NCBI GenBank assembly: GCA_015060335.1
Contig: SUYR01000001.1
Location: forward strand, 82,466 to 146,465
Length of the DNA stretch: 64,000 nucleotides
Source of the DNA: Bacteroidales bacterium
Lineage (GTDB): Bacteria; Bacteroidota; Bacteroidia; Bacteroidales; UBA932
Direction: 5' to 3'
Positions 42,322 through 52,873 of the stretch are shown piece after piece. Below the pieces are notes generated by a model, which worked only from the letters and a program-made list of their open reading frames with translations, ran no database searches and was not told the DNA's origin. The translations under genes and the position numbers were made by a program. Positions within the stretch are counted from its first letter, which is position 1. Every line of letters starts with the position of its first letter.

Positions 42322-43401
42322 ATGAAGAAGATTTTCAGAAATCTGTTTCTGACAGTGGTTACTTTGACGGCTTTGTCATCTTGCAATGAGAAAGCGCGAA
42401 ACGCAGAAGAACTGATTGATCCTTGGCTTCGTGAACGTACTCCTGTCAATGTGAGATTAGAGTCTCAGATAGGTCCTGCTATCATTACCAGTGACTGGAA
42501 GACGGATGATCAGGGAGCAGTTTCGGTAAGTCTGATCACAACAGGGCTTGACCTTAGTGCGGTAAAGGTTGTCGCTCTGGATTTCAAGTATCCTGACAGC
42601 GAGTTCTGTCCTACCGCAAGCATCAAGCCGGGTGACACAATCGACCTCAGCGACGGTTCGGCCGAATTTGTCGTGACATCCCCTAACGGTGAGACCCGTA
42701 CATATACGGTGACTTACAACGTCTTCAGGGATACTCTCGAAGGATGCTACAGCTTTACAAAAGTGGGAGGCCTTCTTGATACAAGTGGAGCCGTTCCATT
42801 GGCAAGCTGCGTGATGATCGGTGGATTTGAGGGTTGGATCACATATTGTCAGGTAATGGATAAATACTGGATATGGACCAGCGACTACAATCCGAGGGAT
42901 GAAGATGACAACACGTTGAGTTTCCGTCTCGAGAAGGCAGATGACCAGACTGGTGAGACATTCGGTACAGTTGTGAATACTCCGGGTCCGGATGGAAAAT
43001 ATGCCAACTATATATTCAAGACTTATGACATCAATGAGGAGTATCGACTGATACCTGCAGGCAAGAGCCGTTGGGCAAAGCATGGTGACGGGTTCATTAC
43101 CATTTATGCATATGAAGATACGGAGTATGCAAATCCGCTTCATAAGCTCGAGTTGCTTGCTCAGGGAGAACATAAATATTGGTCAGAGGCAGTACAGTCG
43201 GAAGGGGGCAGTGCAGAAAAGATTGTCAATGTTCCAGAACTGGCTCTTCACCGTTCATTCGGCCCCGGTCCTTTCAATAATGAGACAAGTAACTGGGGTG
43301 ACGAACGCTGGTATGCAAACAACATCCGTAACGTCTTCTGGCTCATAAAGAAGGATAGCGACTCGGCTCTCGACAATCACGACGAATATTTAGCAAAATA
43401 A
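42322..43401 (+). CDS. Lipoprotein at head of mannan locus, possible surface glycan-binding protein, 359 aa
   Basis: The ATG at 42322 is chosen over the track start at 42238 because it opens a lipoprotein signal (MKKIFRNLFLTVVTLTALSSC). An Ig-like beta domain follows (VRLESQIGPAIITSDWKTDDQGAVSVSLITTGLDLSAVKVVALDFKYPDSEFCP...TYTVTYNVF), then a ~200-residue aromatic-rich domain (WITYCQVMDKYWIWTSDYNP, EEYRLIPAGKSRWAKHG, NNIRNVFWLIKKD). I do not recognise a named family. The stretch YRLIPAGKSRW faintly recalls YRQIPIGESTW of the two lipoproteins at the other end of the locus. The gene precedes the GH26 gene by four bases, so a mannan-binding role is a reasonable guess. Confidence 0.7.
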   Translation: MKKIFRNLFLTVVTLTALSSCNEKARNAEELIDPWLRERTPVNVRLESQIGPAIITSDWKTDDQGAVSVSLITTGLDLSAVKVVALDFKYPDSEFCPTASIKPGDTIDLSDGSAEFVVTSPNGETRTYTVTYNVFRDTLEGCYSFTKVGGLLDTSGAVPLASCVMIGGFEGWITYCQVMDKYWIWTSDYNPRDEDDNTLSFRLEKADDQTGETFGTVVNTPGPDGKYANYIFKTYDINEEYRLIPAGKSRWAKHGDGFITIYAYEDTEYANPLHKLELLAQGEHKYWSEAVQSEGGSAEKIVNVPELALHRSFGPGPFNNETSNWGDERWYANNIRNVFWLIKKDSDSALDNHDEYLAK

Positions 43402-43405
43402 GCTG

Positions 43406-44851
43406 ATGAACAGGATTATGGGTATGTCTTTTCTGATTGCAGCCGTTTTACCGATGGCTGTATTGTCGTGTTCTGACGTAAACGGAGAGTCTGACTCATC
43501 CGCTGGTGAAAGACACATGACCGTTCAGGAAAGAGTTGAGATTGACCATGATACAGAACGCTTCTCAGTCGAAGTCGAGGCTAATTTCGAGTTCAAGGTG
43601 GAATCTCAGGTGGAATGGCTCGGATTCGACAAGGTAGAAGGCAGCAAGGTGTGGTTTACAGCTCAGACCAACAGGAACAGAGACAGCCGTCTTGGAAAGA
43701 TAAGATTCACAGATCCGTCGGACAAGTACTTCTACAAGGAAGTGAGAGTGTCTCAAAAGGGCAGTCCTGAGCAGCCGGTTTCATTGAGCCTGGCGGACAG
43801 GAATGCAACCGCAGAGACCAAGGCTCTGTATGCCAACCTCTGGGATATAGCTTCAAGAGGATTCATGTTCGGTCACCACGACGACCTCTGGTATGGCAGA
43901 TATTGGTACAACGAGCAGGGAAAGTCGGATACCAAGGCTGTTTGTGGAGATTATCCGGCAGTGTTCAGCGTGGATTTCGGTGCAATAATGGACAACAGGT
44001 ATAATGATGCGGAAAATGCCATCCGTCGCAGGGTGATACTTGAGGCCTACGACAGGGGAGAGGTGATCACTGCATGCTGTCATCTGAACAATCCGCACAC
44101 CGGAGGAGATTCTTGGGACAATTCAAGCAACGAAGTTGTAAAAAGTATCCTTACAGAAGGTCATGCCACCAGGACAAAATATCTTCAGTGGCTGGACAGA
44201 TGCGCTGATTTTGCAAACAATCTCAAAGGTGCAGATGGAAAGCTGATTCCTGTAATCTTCAGACCATATCATGAACATACTCAGACATGGTCGTGGTGGG
44301 GCTCGAAATGCACAACTGAGGATGAGTTCATCCGTTTCTGGAGATTTACTGTCGAGTATCTCCGGGATACAAAGGGAGTCAGGAATTTCATATATGCGGT
44401 TTCTCCGCAGATGGACGAGGTTTACAACGACGCAAAGTCCCGCCTGACTTTCCGTTGGCCTGGTGATGATTATGTGGATTTCATCGGCATGGACTGTTAT
44501 CATTACAGTTGGAAACAGGCGTTCAAAAGCAATCTCGAAGCCATTTCAGAAGTTTCTCGCGAGAAGATGAAGCCTTGCGGAGTGACCGAGACCGGCCCTG
44601 AAGGATTTGACTGGAAGGATTACTGGACGAATCATATTCTCCAGAGTGCGGCAGGCAGCAGGGTGAGCCTGATTGTGATGTGGAGGAACAAATATGTCGG
44701 AAATAACGAATCGGACAGACACTTCTATTCCGTGTATCCGGGACATCCGTCAGAAGATGACTTCCGTACCATGTATGACGATCCGCGCACATTCTTCAGC
44801 AAGGATCTTCCGGACATGTACACAATGCCTGACGGCTACGCGGTCAATTAA
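43406..44851 (+). CDS. GH26 endo-beta-1,4-mannanase, lipoprotein, 481 aa
   Basis: Lipoprotein (MNRIMGMSFLIAAVLPMAVLSC, lipid Cys at 22) with an N-terminal BACON-like domain (DTERFSVEVEANFEFKVESQVEWLGFDKVEG...EVRVSQKG) and a GH26 TIM barrel. Catalytic residues are readable: acid/base Glu290 in FRPYHEHTQTWSWWG and nucleophile Glu395 in GVTETGPEG, with the family's HLNNP, DFIGMDCYHY and IVMWRNKY segments around them. It cleaves internal beta-1,4-mannosidic bonds, probably at the cell surface given the lipid anchor. Together with the GH2 enzyme downstream it identifies the locus as one for beta-mannan type glycans. An exo-acting GH26 (mannobiohydrolase) cannot be excluded. Confidence 0.93.
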   Translation: MNRIMGMSFLIAAVLPMAVLSCSDVNGESDSSAGERHMTVQERVEIDHDTERFSVEVEANFEFKVESQVEWLGFDKVEGSKVWFTAQTNRNRDSRLGKIRFTDPSDKYFYKEVRVSQKGSPEQPVSLSLADRNATAETKALYANLWDIASRGFMFGHHDDLWYGRYWYNEQGKSDTKAVCGDYPAVFSVDFGAIMDNRYNDAENAIRRRVILEAYDRGEVITACCHLNNPHTGGDSWDNSSNEVVKSILTEGHATRTKYLQWLDRCADFANNLKGADGKLIPVIFRPYHEHTQTWSWWGSKCTTEDEFIRFWRFTVEYLRDTKGVRNFIYAVSPQMDEVYNDAKSRLTFRWPGDDYVDFIGMDCYHYSWKQAFKSNLEAISEVSREKMKPCGVTETGPEGFDWKDYWTNHILQSAAGSRVSLIVMWRNKYVGNNESDRHFYSVYPGHPSEDDFRTMYDDPRTFFSKDLPDMYTMPDGYAVN

Positions 44852-44898
44852 GCCCGATCCTACCTTAGAATATTATTAATAACAAAACATAACCAAAA

Positions 44899-47800
44899 AT
44901 GACCAAATCACTCAAATTATTTCTACTTGGCTGCATCATGCTGCTTGGTGGAGTCATTGCCAGCCCGCTTTATGCTCAAAGCAGGACTGTCAATGGTGTA
45001 GTGCAGGACGATAATGGGGAACCGTTATTCGGCGCATTTGTAGTTGAGAAGGGTACTACCAACGGAACATCTACCGACTTTGACGGTAAGTTCACGCTGA
45101 CAGTGGCTTCCGGCGCCGTGCTTGAGTTCCAGTTTATCGGTTTCAGGACACAGGAGATTCCGGTTGGCAATCAGGACAATTTCCTGATCAAGATGGAAAC
45201 TGATGAGAACCTGATGGAAGAAGTCGTGGTTACGGCATTCGCCACTCAGAAGAAGATCAACGTTACAGGTGCCATTTCATCAGTGAACGGTAACGATCTC
45301 GTTGCCGCTCCGGTTGCAAACATCTCTAACGCCCTTCTCGGTAACACTCCTGGTGTCAGCGGTCTTCAGACCTCTGGAGAGCCCGGACGAAATGAGGCAA
45401 ACATCTATGTCCGCGGAGTCTCGACTTATGGAGAATCTACCCCTCTGATCATCATCGACGGCGTAGAACAGGCGTCAGAGCAGGCATTCAGCGCATTCAA
45501 TGCAATGGATGCGAATGAAATCGCCAGCATCTCTGTCCTCAAGGATGCATCTTCTACAGCAGTTTATGGTGTGCGCGGTGCGAACGGTGTAATCATAGTG
45601 ACAACAAAGCGTGGTAATGTAGGTAAGCCTACCATCAGTGCATCTGCAAACTTCGGTCTTACAGCGGCTACTCATCTCCAGGAGGGAACTACCGCTTACG
45701 AGTATGCCCTTTTCAGAAATGAGGCTATCCGCAATGAGCAGAAGAGTTATGCCGGTACAGACGTGCTCAATGCCAACATCTTTGACGACTATGACCTCTG
45801 GAAGTTCAAGAACAACCGTGACTTCACTCCGCAGGAGGTGGACGGCATGACACAGCTGACTCCAGAGCAGAAGGAGCAGCTCAAGAATACCCCGGCCCTG
45901 TACTATGCGTCACGTAACCTTTACAAGGAGCAGTTCAACAGAGTGGCTCCTCAGTATCAGGCAAATGTCAACATCAGCGGTGGTACAGACAGGGTGAAGT
46001 ACTTCGTGTCATTCGGTTACTTCCGTCAGGAGGGTATTACAAGCGACGTGGAATATTACGGCTCACAGACAGGATCTACATTCAACCGTTACAACTTCCG
46101 AAGCAACTTTGACATCAACATTACCGACAACCTCAAGATCACCATCAATTCTGCAGGTCAGTTCGGCGAGACAACAGGTCCGGGTAACGTGGATGACCCA
46201 TACAATATGTCTGAGCGTTACAAGATCATCATGCAGTACATCTATGACTCGAACCCGTTCATTTCTCCGGGTATCATAGACGGTAAGCTTATAAGCGGTT
46301 TCTCTGGAACGACAAGCCTTATACAGAATCCTCTTGCAACCAAGGTGGACAGCAAGATCGGTATGCAGAACGCCCTTCACAACCTCTTGAAGAGTGGATC
46401 GGGAACAATCTTCAACAGCCTTCTCGACAACTCCATCAAGCTTGACCATACGATGGATTACATTCATCCTAACCTCAAGGTATATATGACGGTTTCCTAC
46501 CAGGACAACTACAACCGTTATGTGAAGTTCGCTCCATCTATCCCTTCATATACAGTTCAGCGCAGCCTCGAGAATCCTAATGTCCTTGAGTTCTTCGGAG
46601 GCTCGATGGGAGCAGGTTCGTTCAGCTCATATGGATACAGCAACTGGAACAAGCTCTATATGGATGCCGGAGTCAGCTGGCATGAGTCTTATGGAAAGCA
46701 TAATATTTCAGCCCTCCTGCTCGGCAAGGCATCGCGTTATACAATGCCTGGAGACTCATATCACGTGCCGTCTGGTATCATGGGTTTTGTGGGCAGAGTG
46801 ACTTATAACTATGATGACCGCTATATGCTGGAGGTGAATGCAGGTTACAACGGAACGGAGCAGTTTGCAGAAGGCAAGCGTTTCGGTCTCTTCCCTGCAA
46901 TTTCCGCCGGTTGGGTGCCTACAAAGGAGAAATGGTTCCCTAAGAACGATATCCTTACATTCATCAAGATCCGTGGCTCGTACGGTGAGGTAGGTAACGA
47001 CCGTCTCGGAGGATCGAGAAGATATTATTACCTCCCTAATACATACAACCTCAATCAGGGAGGATATTATCTTGGAAACAGTAACGGTTCAAACAAGAAC
47101 TCTTACTATTACGGAGCGACAGAAGGAGTGCTCGGTAATCCGGATATCACATGGGAAAGATCCCGTAAATATGATGCCGGTATCGAGACCAAGTTCTTCA
47201 GCGACAGACTCTCTGTCGATTTCGACTACTTCTATGAGAAACGAGACAACATCCTCACCACCCTCGGTATCATACCGGGAATCTACGGTGTTCCGGGAAG
47301 TGCGGTACCTCCTGCAAACGTGGGTATCACCCAGAACCAGGGATATGAGTTCGTGGTCAACTGGTCTGACCAGATCGGCGACCTCATGTACACAATCGGA
47401 GCTGACCTCAGCTGGACACGCAACAAGATCATCTACAAGGCGGAGGCAAACAATCCTCACCCATGGATGAGTGCTACAGGCCACGCGATCGGACAGCGTT
47501 TCGGACTTGTAAGCGACGGTCTCTACAATACTCCTGAGGAACTCGCAAACCGTCCTTACAATACATATACATCAAACCGTGCCACCCTCGGAGATATCCG
47601 TTACAAGGATCTCGACGGTGACGGACTTATCAATCAGAACGATATTGCTCCTATCGGTTTCCCTAACCACGCGCAGTACCACTTCAATGTGAAGCTCCAT
47701 CTGGCATATAAGGGATTCGATATCAGGATGCTCTTCACCGGATCGGCAAACGGTTCATACTACCTCAACAGCGGTTACACGATGCCGTTCTTCAAGAATG

Positions 47801-48180
47801 CAGGTAACGCATGGCTCTGGCAGTACGAAGGACGTTGGACTCCTGAAAAGTATGCGGCAGGTGAGAAGATCACATATCCGCGTGCAATATACAATCCGAC
47901 AACTTCTGACAACAACTTCCTTCAGAGTGACTACTGGATGGTATCTACCAACCATTTCAAGCTCAAGAATGTCGAGCTCGGCTATACATTCAACGTGAAG
48001 AAGGGAGTTCTCAGCAAGCTCCAGGTGCAGTCACTCAGAGTCTTCATGAATGCCAATAACGTTCATACATTCAAGAATGACCTGACTCCTTACGGAATTG
48101 ACCCTGAGACCACAGACGGAAGCGCATATGTATATCCTCTTACAAGAGTTGTCACTTTCGGTCTGAATCTGCGTTTCTAA
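44899..48180 (+). CDS. SusC-like TonB-dependent transporter, mannan locus pair 1, 1093 aa
   Basis: Signal peptide to LYAQS, then a CarboxypepD_reg-like domain (RTVNGVVQDDNGEPLFGAFVVEKGTTNGTSTDFDGKFTLTV), the TonB-box-like segment MEEVVVTAFATQKKINVTGAI, the plug (NIYVRGVSTYGESTPLIIIDGVEQ, ILKDASSTAVYGVRGANGVIIVTTKRG) and a beta-barrel ending in VTFGLNLRF. Full length. It probably imports manno-oligosaccharides made by the GH26 enzyme. It is preceded by a 47-bp gap with no promoter seen and followed after 9 bp by its SusD partner. Confidence 0.95.
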   Translation: MTKSLKLFLLGCIMLLGGVIASPLYAQSRTVNGVVQDDNGEPLFGAFVVEKGTTNGTSTDFDGKFTLTVASGAVLEFQFIGFRTQEIPVGNQDNFLIKMETDENLMEEVVVTAFATQKKINVTGAISSVNGNDLVAAPVANISNALLGNTPGVSGLQTSGEPGRNEANIYVRGVSTYGESTPLIIIDGVEQASEQAFSAFNAMDANEIASISVLKDASSTAVYGVRGANGVIIVTTKRGNVGKPTISASANFGLTAATHLQEGTTAYEYALFRNEAIRNEQKSYAGTDVLNANIFDDYDLWKFKNNRDFTPQEVDGMTQLTPEQKEQLKNTPALYYASRNLYKEQFNRVAPQYQANVNISGGTDRVKYFVSFGYFRQEGITSDVEYYGSQTGSTFNRYNFRSNFDINITDNLKITINSAGQFGETTGPGNVDDPYNMSERYKIIMQYIYDSNPFISPGIIDGKLISGFSGTTSLIQNPLATKVDSKIGMQNALHNLLKSGSGTIFNSLLDNSIKLDHTMDYIHPNLKVYMTVSYQDNYNRYVKFAPSIPSYTVQRSLENPNVLEFFGGSMGAGSFSSYGYSNWNKLYMDAGVSWHESYGKHNISALLLGKASRYTMPGDSYHVPSGIMGFVGRVTYNYDDRYMLEVNAGYNGTEQFAEGKRFGLFPAISAGWVPTKEKWFPKNDILTFIKIRGSYGEVGNDRLGGSRRYYYLPNTYNLNQGGYYLGNSNGSNKNSYYYGATEGVLGNPDITWERSRKYDAGIETKFFSDRLSVDFDYFYEKRDNILTTLGIIPGIYGVPGSAVPPANVGITQNQGYEFVVNWSDQIGDLMYTIGADLSWTRNKIIYKAEANNPHPWMSATGHAIGQRFGLVSDGLYNTPEELANRPYNTYTSNRATLGDIRYKDLDGDGLINQNDIAPIGFPNHAQYHFNVKLHLAYKGFDIRMLFTGSANGSYYLNSGYTMPFFKNAGNAWLWQYEGRWTPEKYAAGEKITYPRAIYNPTTSDNNFLQSDYWMVSTNHFKLKNVELGYTFNVKKGVLSKLQVQSLRVFMNANNVHTFKNDLTPYGIDPETTDGSAYVYPLTRVVTFGLNLRF

Positions 48181-48189
48181 ACTAAATGA

Positions 48190-50046
48190 ATGAACAAGAT
48201 GAAAAATATAATTAAAATATCGGCAGTTCTCGGTCTTCTTGCCCTGACCTCGTGCGACTTCTTCCTTCAGAAGCCGGACACTACAGGTACGGTGGACCGT
48301 GATGCTGTCTTCGGCACGAAGAAGAATGCCGAGGCGGCTTTGATGTCCTGCTATTCAAATGCCTTGATTCATGGTCTTCCTGGAGGTCTGGGATATACCC
48401 ACGGCACTCTTGGAGCTATTTCCGGTGAGATCAACAGAGGTGCCAGCTGGCATGGAACTTATGTCATTACAGAGCAGGGCCTCAACGTAAACGGAGCCGG
48501 ATCGGACGCAACAGACAGAAGCAACGGCTCAAGTGCAGGATCAGAAAACTATGCAAAGAACTGGAGTGTCATCCGCCAGTGCTTCATTGTAAAGGAAAAT
48601 ATCGACAAGGTGGCTGACATGACCCAGGAAGAGAAGGATGTCATCAAGGCAGAAGTCACTGCTCTGATTGCGTACAGATATATGGGTATGTTCTACCGTT
48701 TCGGCGGTGTTCCTAAGGTAACCAAGTCTTTCCTGGCAACAGACGACCTCACAGCAGGCCGTGAGACTCTTGAAAATACTCTGCAGTACATCATTGACCT
48801 TTGCGATGAGGCTTATCCGGGTCTCCCTGCAAAATGGGACAATGCAAATACCGGCCGTATGACTCAGGGTGCTGTGCTTGCGATCAAGGCAAGGGCTCTG
48901 ATGTTTGCTGCGCGACCTCTGTTCAACAGCGCCACTCCATATCTGGACAACGGCGAGCTGAACAATCTCATCTGCTTCGGCAATGTTGACAAGGAACGTT
49001 GGAAGGCTGCAATCGACGCAAACGAGGATGTGCTTGAGTGGGCATCAGCTAACGGTGTGGCACTGATCAACACCGGAGGAACTCCTAACACCAAGGCATT
49101 TGAGGACTATGCTACAGCAACCTCAACTCCTGCAAACAAGGAAATCATCCTGGCCTATAAGAACAACAGTTCATCTCAGGACTACAGTACTTACGTATTC
49201 CTTTATAATAACTGCTCGGCTTACTGGACATGGAACCGTTTCGACTCAGGCGAGTCAGGTCTCCTTTCCAACCATATAAAGCTGTATTATAAGAACGACG
49301 GTACAGAGATGAGCTGGCCATCTTTGGGAGATGCTGCTCCAAGACAGGGATCGGACTGGCTTGAGAATGTTGCCGCAATCGAACCGAGAGCTCTGGCAGA
49401 CATCAAGTTCGCCGGTCACGATGCGATGAACAATCCTGGAGACACCAAGTGGACCAGCCTGGGATGGGGACGTAACGGCTACGACGGAAAGATCGGCATG
49501 GGTGACGCTTTCCCTAACAGCGTAGGAGGATCGGACAAGGGTCAGCTTTCAGGAGAAAGAACCAAGTTCTATTACAAGGCAGGCTCAAGAACATGGTTTG
49601 AGTTCCCTCTCTTCCGTCTGGCAGAGACTTATCTCAACCTCGCTGAGGCATACAATGAGTATGGCAATCCTGAAAAGGCTCTTGAGAATCTCAACAAGGT
49701 GCACAACCGTGCAGGTCTTCCATCCATCGCAGAAAAGGATCAGGCTAAACTCAGGAAGATCATTCAGAGAGAGAAGGCTATCGAGTTCTTCAGTGAGAAT
49801 CACAGATATTTCGATGTGAAGCACTGGAAACACGAGGATATCGCGAAGGGAATCTGCGGCGGCTCGATGCGTGGATTTACATTCAACATCAAGGCCGGTG
49901 CAACTTGGCCATATGATAAGAGCAAGATTGACACATATTGGGAAGCAGAATACTATCAGTCTTTCTGGTCTCCATCAATGTTCCTCGAGCCTTTCCCTCA
50001 GACTGAGGTGAACAAGGGAACAATCACTCAGAATCCAGGTTATTAA
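48190..50046 (+). CDS. SusD/RagB-like lipoprotein, mannan locus pair 1, 618 aa
   Basis: Lipoprotein signal MNKMKNIIKISAVLGLLALTSC (lipid Cys at 22; ATG at 48199 is an alternative start), then DFFLQKPDTTGTVDRDAVFGTKKNAEAALMSCYSNAL, a SusD N-terminus. The TPR-like helices and the family C-terminal block (FPLFRLAETYLNLAEAYNEYGNPEKALENLNKVHNRAGLPSI, IQREKAIEFFSENHRYFDVKHW) are all present. Many exposed aromatics suggest sugar stacking. It caps the SusC transporter encoded just upstream. Confidence 0.94.
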   Translation: MNKMKNIIKISAVLGLLALTSCDFFLQKPDTTGTVDRDAVFGTKKNAEAALMSCYSNALIHGLPGGLGYTHGTLGAISGEINRGASWHGTYVITEQGLNVNGAGSDATDRSNGSSAGSENYAKNWSVIRQCFIVKENIDKVADMTQEEKDVIKAEVTALIAYRYMGMFYRFGGVPKVTKSFLATDDLTAGRETLENTLQYIIDLCDEAYPGLPAKWDNANTGRMTQGAVLAIKARALMFAARPLFNSATPYLDNGELNNLICFGNVDKERWKAAIDANEDVLEWASANGVALINTGGTPNTKAFEDYATATSTPANKEIILAYKNNSSSQDYSTYVFLYNNCSAYWTWNRFDSGESGLLSNHIKLYYKNDGTEMSWPSLGDAAPRQGSDWLENVAAIEPRALADIKFAGHDAMNNPGDTKWTSLGWGRNGYDGKIGMGDAFPNSVGGSDKGQLSGERTKFYYKAGSRTWFEFPLFRLAETYLNLAEAYNEYGNPEKALENLNKVHNRAGLPSIAEKDQAKLRKIIQREKAIEFFSENHRYFDVKHWKHEDIAKGICGGSMRGFTFNIKAGATWPYDKSKIDTYWEAEYYQSFWSPSMFLEPFPQTEVNKGTITQNPGY

Positions 50047-50059
50047 AATTCAGAAGACA

Positions 50060-52870
50060 ATGAGAAAACAGAATATATTCAGATGTCTCACTCTGCTGAG
50101 TACATCGATACTGATTTCCACAGGCCTGGCGGCCCAGGATGCTTCCGGATCGCTGTCGGCTGATGCTGTGTCAACTGTGACCGGAGATGAACTGTACCAT
50201 ATCCAGACATCAAACCTCTCAAACACTTGGGTCGGTATGTTACCTGGACTGACAGTGATTCAGGGAAACGGCGCTGTGGGATATGACAATGCCCAGTGGC
50301 TCATCCGTGGCGTAGGCAGCTACGGATCGGGCACATGGAATTCGGCAAAGATCTTTGTTGACGGCTTTGAAGTGAACTCGGAGTATCTTGTATCGCTCTC
50401 TCCATCAGAGATCGAGAGTGTGTCCATCCTCAAGGACGGAGCTGCTCTTGCAATCTACGGAGACCGCGGAGCAAACGGTATCATCAAGATCGAAACCAAG
50501 AGAGGCAAGATCGGTCCTGCGACCGTGACTGCCAAGGTCCGCTATGGTGCGACCACTCCTAATGTGCTCAACAAGCCTCTTGATTCATATAATTTCGCCA
50601 AACTTTACAATCAGGCTGTCTCAAATGACAACGGCAGAGTATGGACACCATATTACTCTGAAGAGCAGCTCAAGGCTTATCAGACCGGTGAAGGCGTAAA
50701 TGTAGATTGGTATGATGAGGTCCTCCGCAAGGCTGGCTCGTATGTTGACGGAGACGTGATCTTCAACGGAGGCAACGAGAATGCACGTTACAATGTGAAT
50801 CTCGGATACCTCAACACTCAGGGACTTTTCGGAGCAAAGAATACCGACAGCACCAAGAATCTCGGATATGAGAAATATAATATCCGTGCCAACCTCGATT
50901 TCAATATCATGAAGATCTTCGAGTTCAGAGTGGACTTCAGCGGTAGGATCGAGCAGCGCAGAAGACCTAACTATGGTGTGACCGATCTTTTCAGTGATCT
51001 TGCACGCACACCTTCAAATGCGTACAATATCTATGATGACAAGCAGCTCGGTCATCTGTCAGGAACCTCGATCTATCCGAACAACCCATACGGCTCTGCA
51101 AATGCACTCGGATGGTACTCTCAGAAGGCAAGAGCCCTTCAGGGTAACTTCCAGCTCAGAGAGAAGCTTGACATCATCACTCCTGGTCTCTACCTCGAGG
51201 AAGCATTCTCTTTCTACAGCTACACCTTGAGTACATACAGCAAGACCAGAGACTATGCACGTTATTTCAACGGCAATACCACTACAACCAACCAGACAAC
51301 CTCTCTGACAGCCAGCGGCTACGGCTCAGCAGGTATGCAGGACTGGAAACAGGGACGTATCACTGTGGGTTATGACCGCAATTTCGACAAGCACTCTGTA
51401 TCGGCAGCTGTAAATTATGACATCTCTGCATACAAGGGCAATGATTTCTATACATACAAGGTGAATTATCTGAACCTTAACGGAATCGTTGACTATAATT
51501 ACGACAGCCGATATGTGGCACAGCTCGCTTTCTCATACTTCGGAAACGATGCCTTTGCACCTGGTAACAGATGGCATTTCTATCCGTCAGCGTCATTCGC
51601 ATGGGTGGCATCCAATGAGGACTTCCTCAAGAGCTGCACATGGGTTGACTTCCTCAAGGTTAGGGCATCATTCGGTATGGCAGGAGCATCAGAGTCCAAT
51701 GCTACATCAGTGCTTTCCAACTTCTCGACAAACGGACGTTACCTCTTCAAGGACTACTATACCAGCAGTTATATCGGAGCATTCTACATCGGTCCTAACG
51801 GCGGTACAGACAACGGCTCGCTTGTGCCTATGTTCATAAGCAATCCGAATGTGGTTCCTGAAATGAGCATGAAATACAATGTCGGAATTGAGGCAACTCT
51901 CTTCAAGGGTCTGAACATCACTGTTGATGCATATCTCGACAAGAGAAGCAACATCCTCACGCTTGACAGCAACAGGATGGCATACTACGGCAAGCAGTAT
52001 GTGTTCTCTAACGTAGGAGAGATGACTAACCGAGGATTCGAGGCGTCAGCGATCTACAACGGCAAGAGCGGAGACTTCTCATACAGAGTCAACGGTATGG
52101 TTTCCTTCACAAGGAATACGATCGACTATATGGCTGAGGCAAAACCAGCAAATGCATTCAGTGCAAAGACAGGACGTCCTTATGGAACATATATAGGTCT
52201 TGAGGCTGAGAGATTCTACGATGTCAGCGACTTCGACAGTGAAGGAAATCTCAAGCTCGGCATCCCTACACCGGCTTTCGGCTCGGTACAGCCGGGAGAC
52301 GTGAAGTACCGTGACCTTGACAAGAACGGCGTTGTTGACCAGAATGACGTGACTGCTATCGGCAAGTCTCCATATCCGGAGTGGTATTTCAGCTTCGGTG
52401 GAAAGGTGGCTTGGAAGGGATTTGACCTTGAGGTCCTCTTCCAGGGAGCAGCCGGAGCATCTGTGAACATTCTTGACAACAAGAATCAGGTGATGGCATT
52501 TGTCAACAACGGTAATGCATATGAGATTGCAAAGAACGCATGGGCATATTATCCTGAGCAGGGTATCGACACGAGGGCTACCGCAACATATCCACGTCTT
52601 ACCACACAGAGCAACGAGAACAACTATCAGACAAGCTCGATGTGGGTCAAGAATGCGGACTACCTCAAACTGAGAAATCTCGAGCTTGGATACAATATCA
52701 ATGCTCTCAGGCTTCAGAAGGCAGGAATCGACAACTTCAGAGTATATCTGAGCGCTCAGAACCTTCTTACCATCAGCGGACTTCTCAAGCACTACAACAT
52801 GGACCCTGAAAGAATCAGCGGCTATCCTACAATCAAATCCTACAACGTAGGCGTATCGATTACCTTCTAA
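50060..52870 (+). CDS. Shortened SusC-like TonB-dependent transporter, pair 2, 936 aa
   Basis: Signal peptide to GLAAQ is followed almost directly by the plug region (AVSTVTGDELYHIQTSNLSNTWVGMLPGLTVIQGNGAVGYDNAQWLIRGVGSYGSG, VDGFEV, ILKDGAALAIYGDRGANGIIKIETKRG) and then a complete barrel ending in YNVGVSITF. The CarboxypepD_reg domain, present in pair 1 (~80 residues), is missing, and no canonical TonB box is evident in the short N-terminal linker. The frame is intact and a SusD partner follows after 3 bp, so this looks like a real variant rather than a broken gene. How it is energised is unclear. Confidence 0.92.
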   Translation: MRKQNIFRCLTLLSTSILISTGLAAQDASGSLSADAVSTVTGDELYHIQTSNLSNTWVGMLPGLTVIQGNGAVGYDNAQWLIRGVGSYGSGTWNSAKIFVDGFEVNSEYLVSLSPSEIESVSILKDGAALAIYGDRGANGIIKIETKRGKIGPATVTAKVRYGATTPNVLNKPLDSYNFAKLYNQAVSNDNGRVWTPYYSEEQLKAYQTGEGVNVDWYDEVLRKAGSYVDGDVIFNGGNENARYNVNLGYLNTQGLFGAKNTDSTKNLGYEKYNIRANLDFNIMKIFEFRVDFSGRIEQRRRPNYGVTDLFSDLARTPSNAYNIYDDKQLGHLSGTSIYPNNPYGSANALGWYSQKARALQGNFQLREKLDIITPGLYLEEAFSFYSYTLSTYSKTRDYARYFNGNTTTTNQTTSLTASGYGSAGMQDWKQGRITVGYDRNFDKHSVSAAVNYDISAYKGNDFYTYKVNYLNLNGIVDYNYDSRYVAQLAFSYFGNDAFAPGNRWHFYPSASFAWVASNEDFLKSCTWVDFLKVRASFGMAGASESNATSVLSNFSTNGRYLFKDYYTSSYIGAFYIGPNGGTDNGSLVPMFISNPNVVPEMSMKYNVGIEATLFKGLNITVDAYLDKRSNILTLDSNRMAYYGKQYVFSNVGEMTNRGFEASAIYNGKSGDFSYRVNGMVSFTRNTIDYMAEAKPANAFSAKTGRPYGTYIGLEAERFYDVSDFDSEGNLKLGIPTPAFGSVQPGDVKYRDLDKNGVVDQNDVTAIGKSPYPEWYFSFGGKVAWKGFDLEVLFQGAAGASVNILDNKNQVMAFVNNGNAYEIAKNAWAYYPEQGIDTRATATYPRLTTQSNENNYQTSSMWVKNADYLKLRNLELGYNINALRLQKAGIDNFRVYLSAQNLLTISGLLKHYNMDPERISGYPTIKSYNVGVSITF

Positions 52871-52873
52871 AGA

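Noticed and set aside
42457-43173. 238-aa minus-strand ORF
   Set aside because: Antisense to the lipoprotein gene of the mannan locus; no family signature.
52079-52792. 237-aa minus-strand ORF
   Set aside because: Antisense to the second SusC gene.
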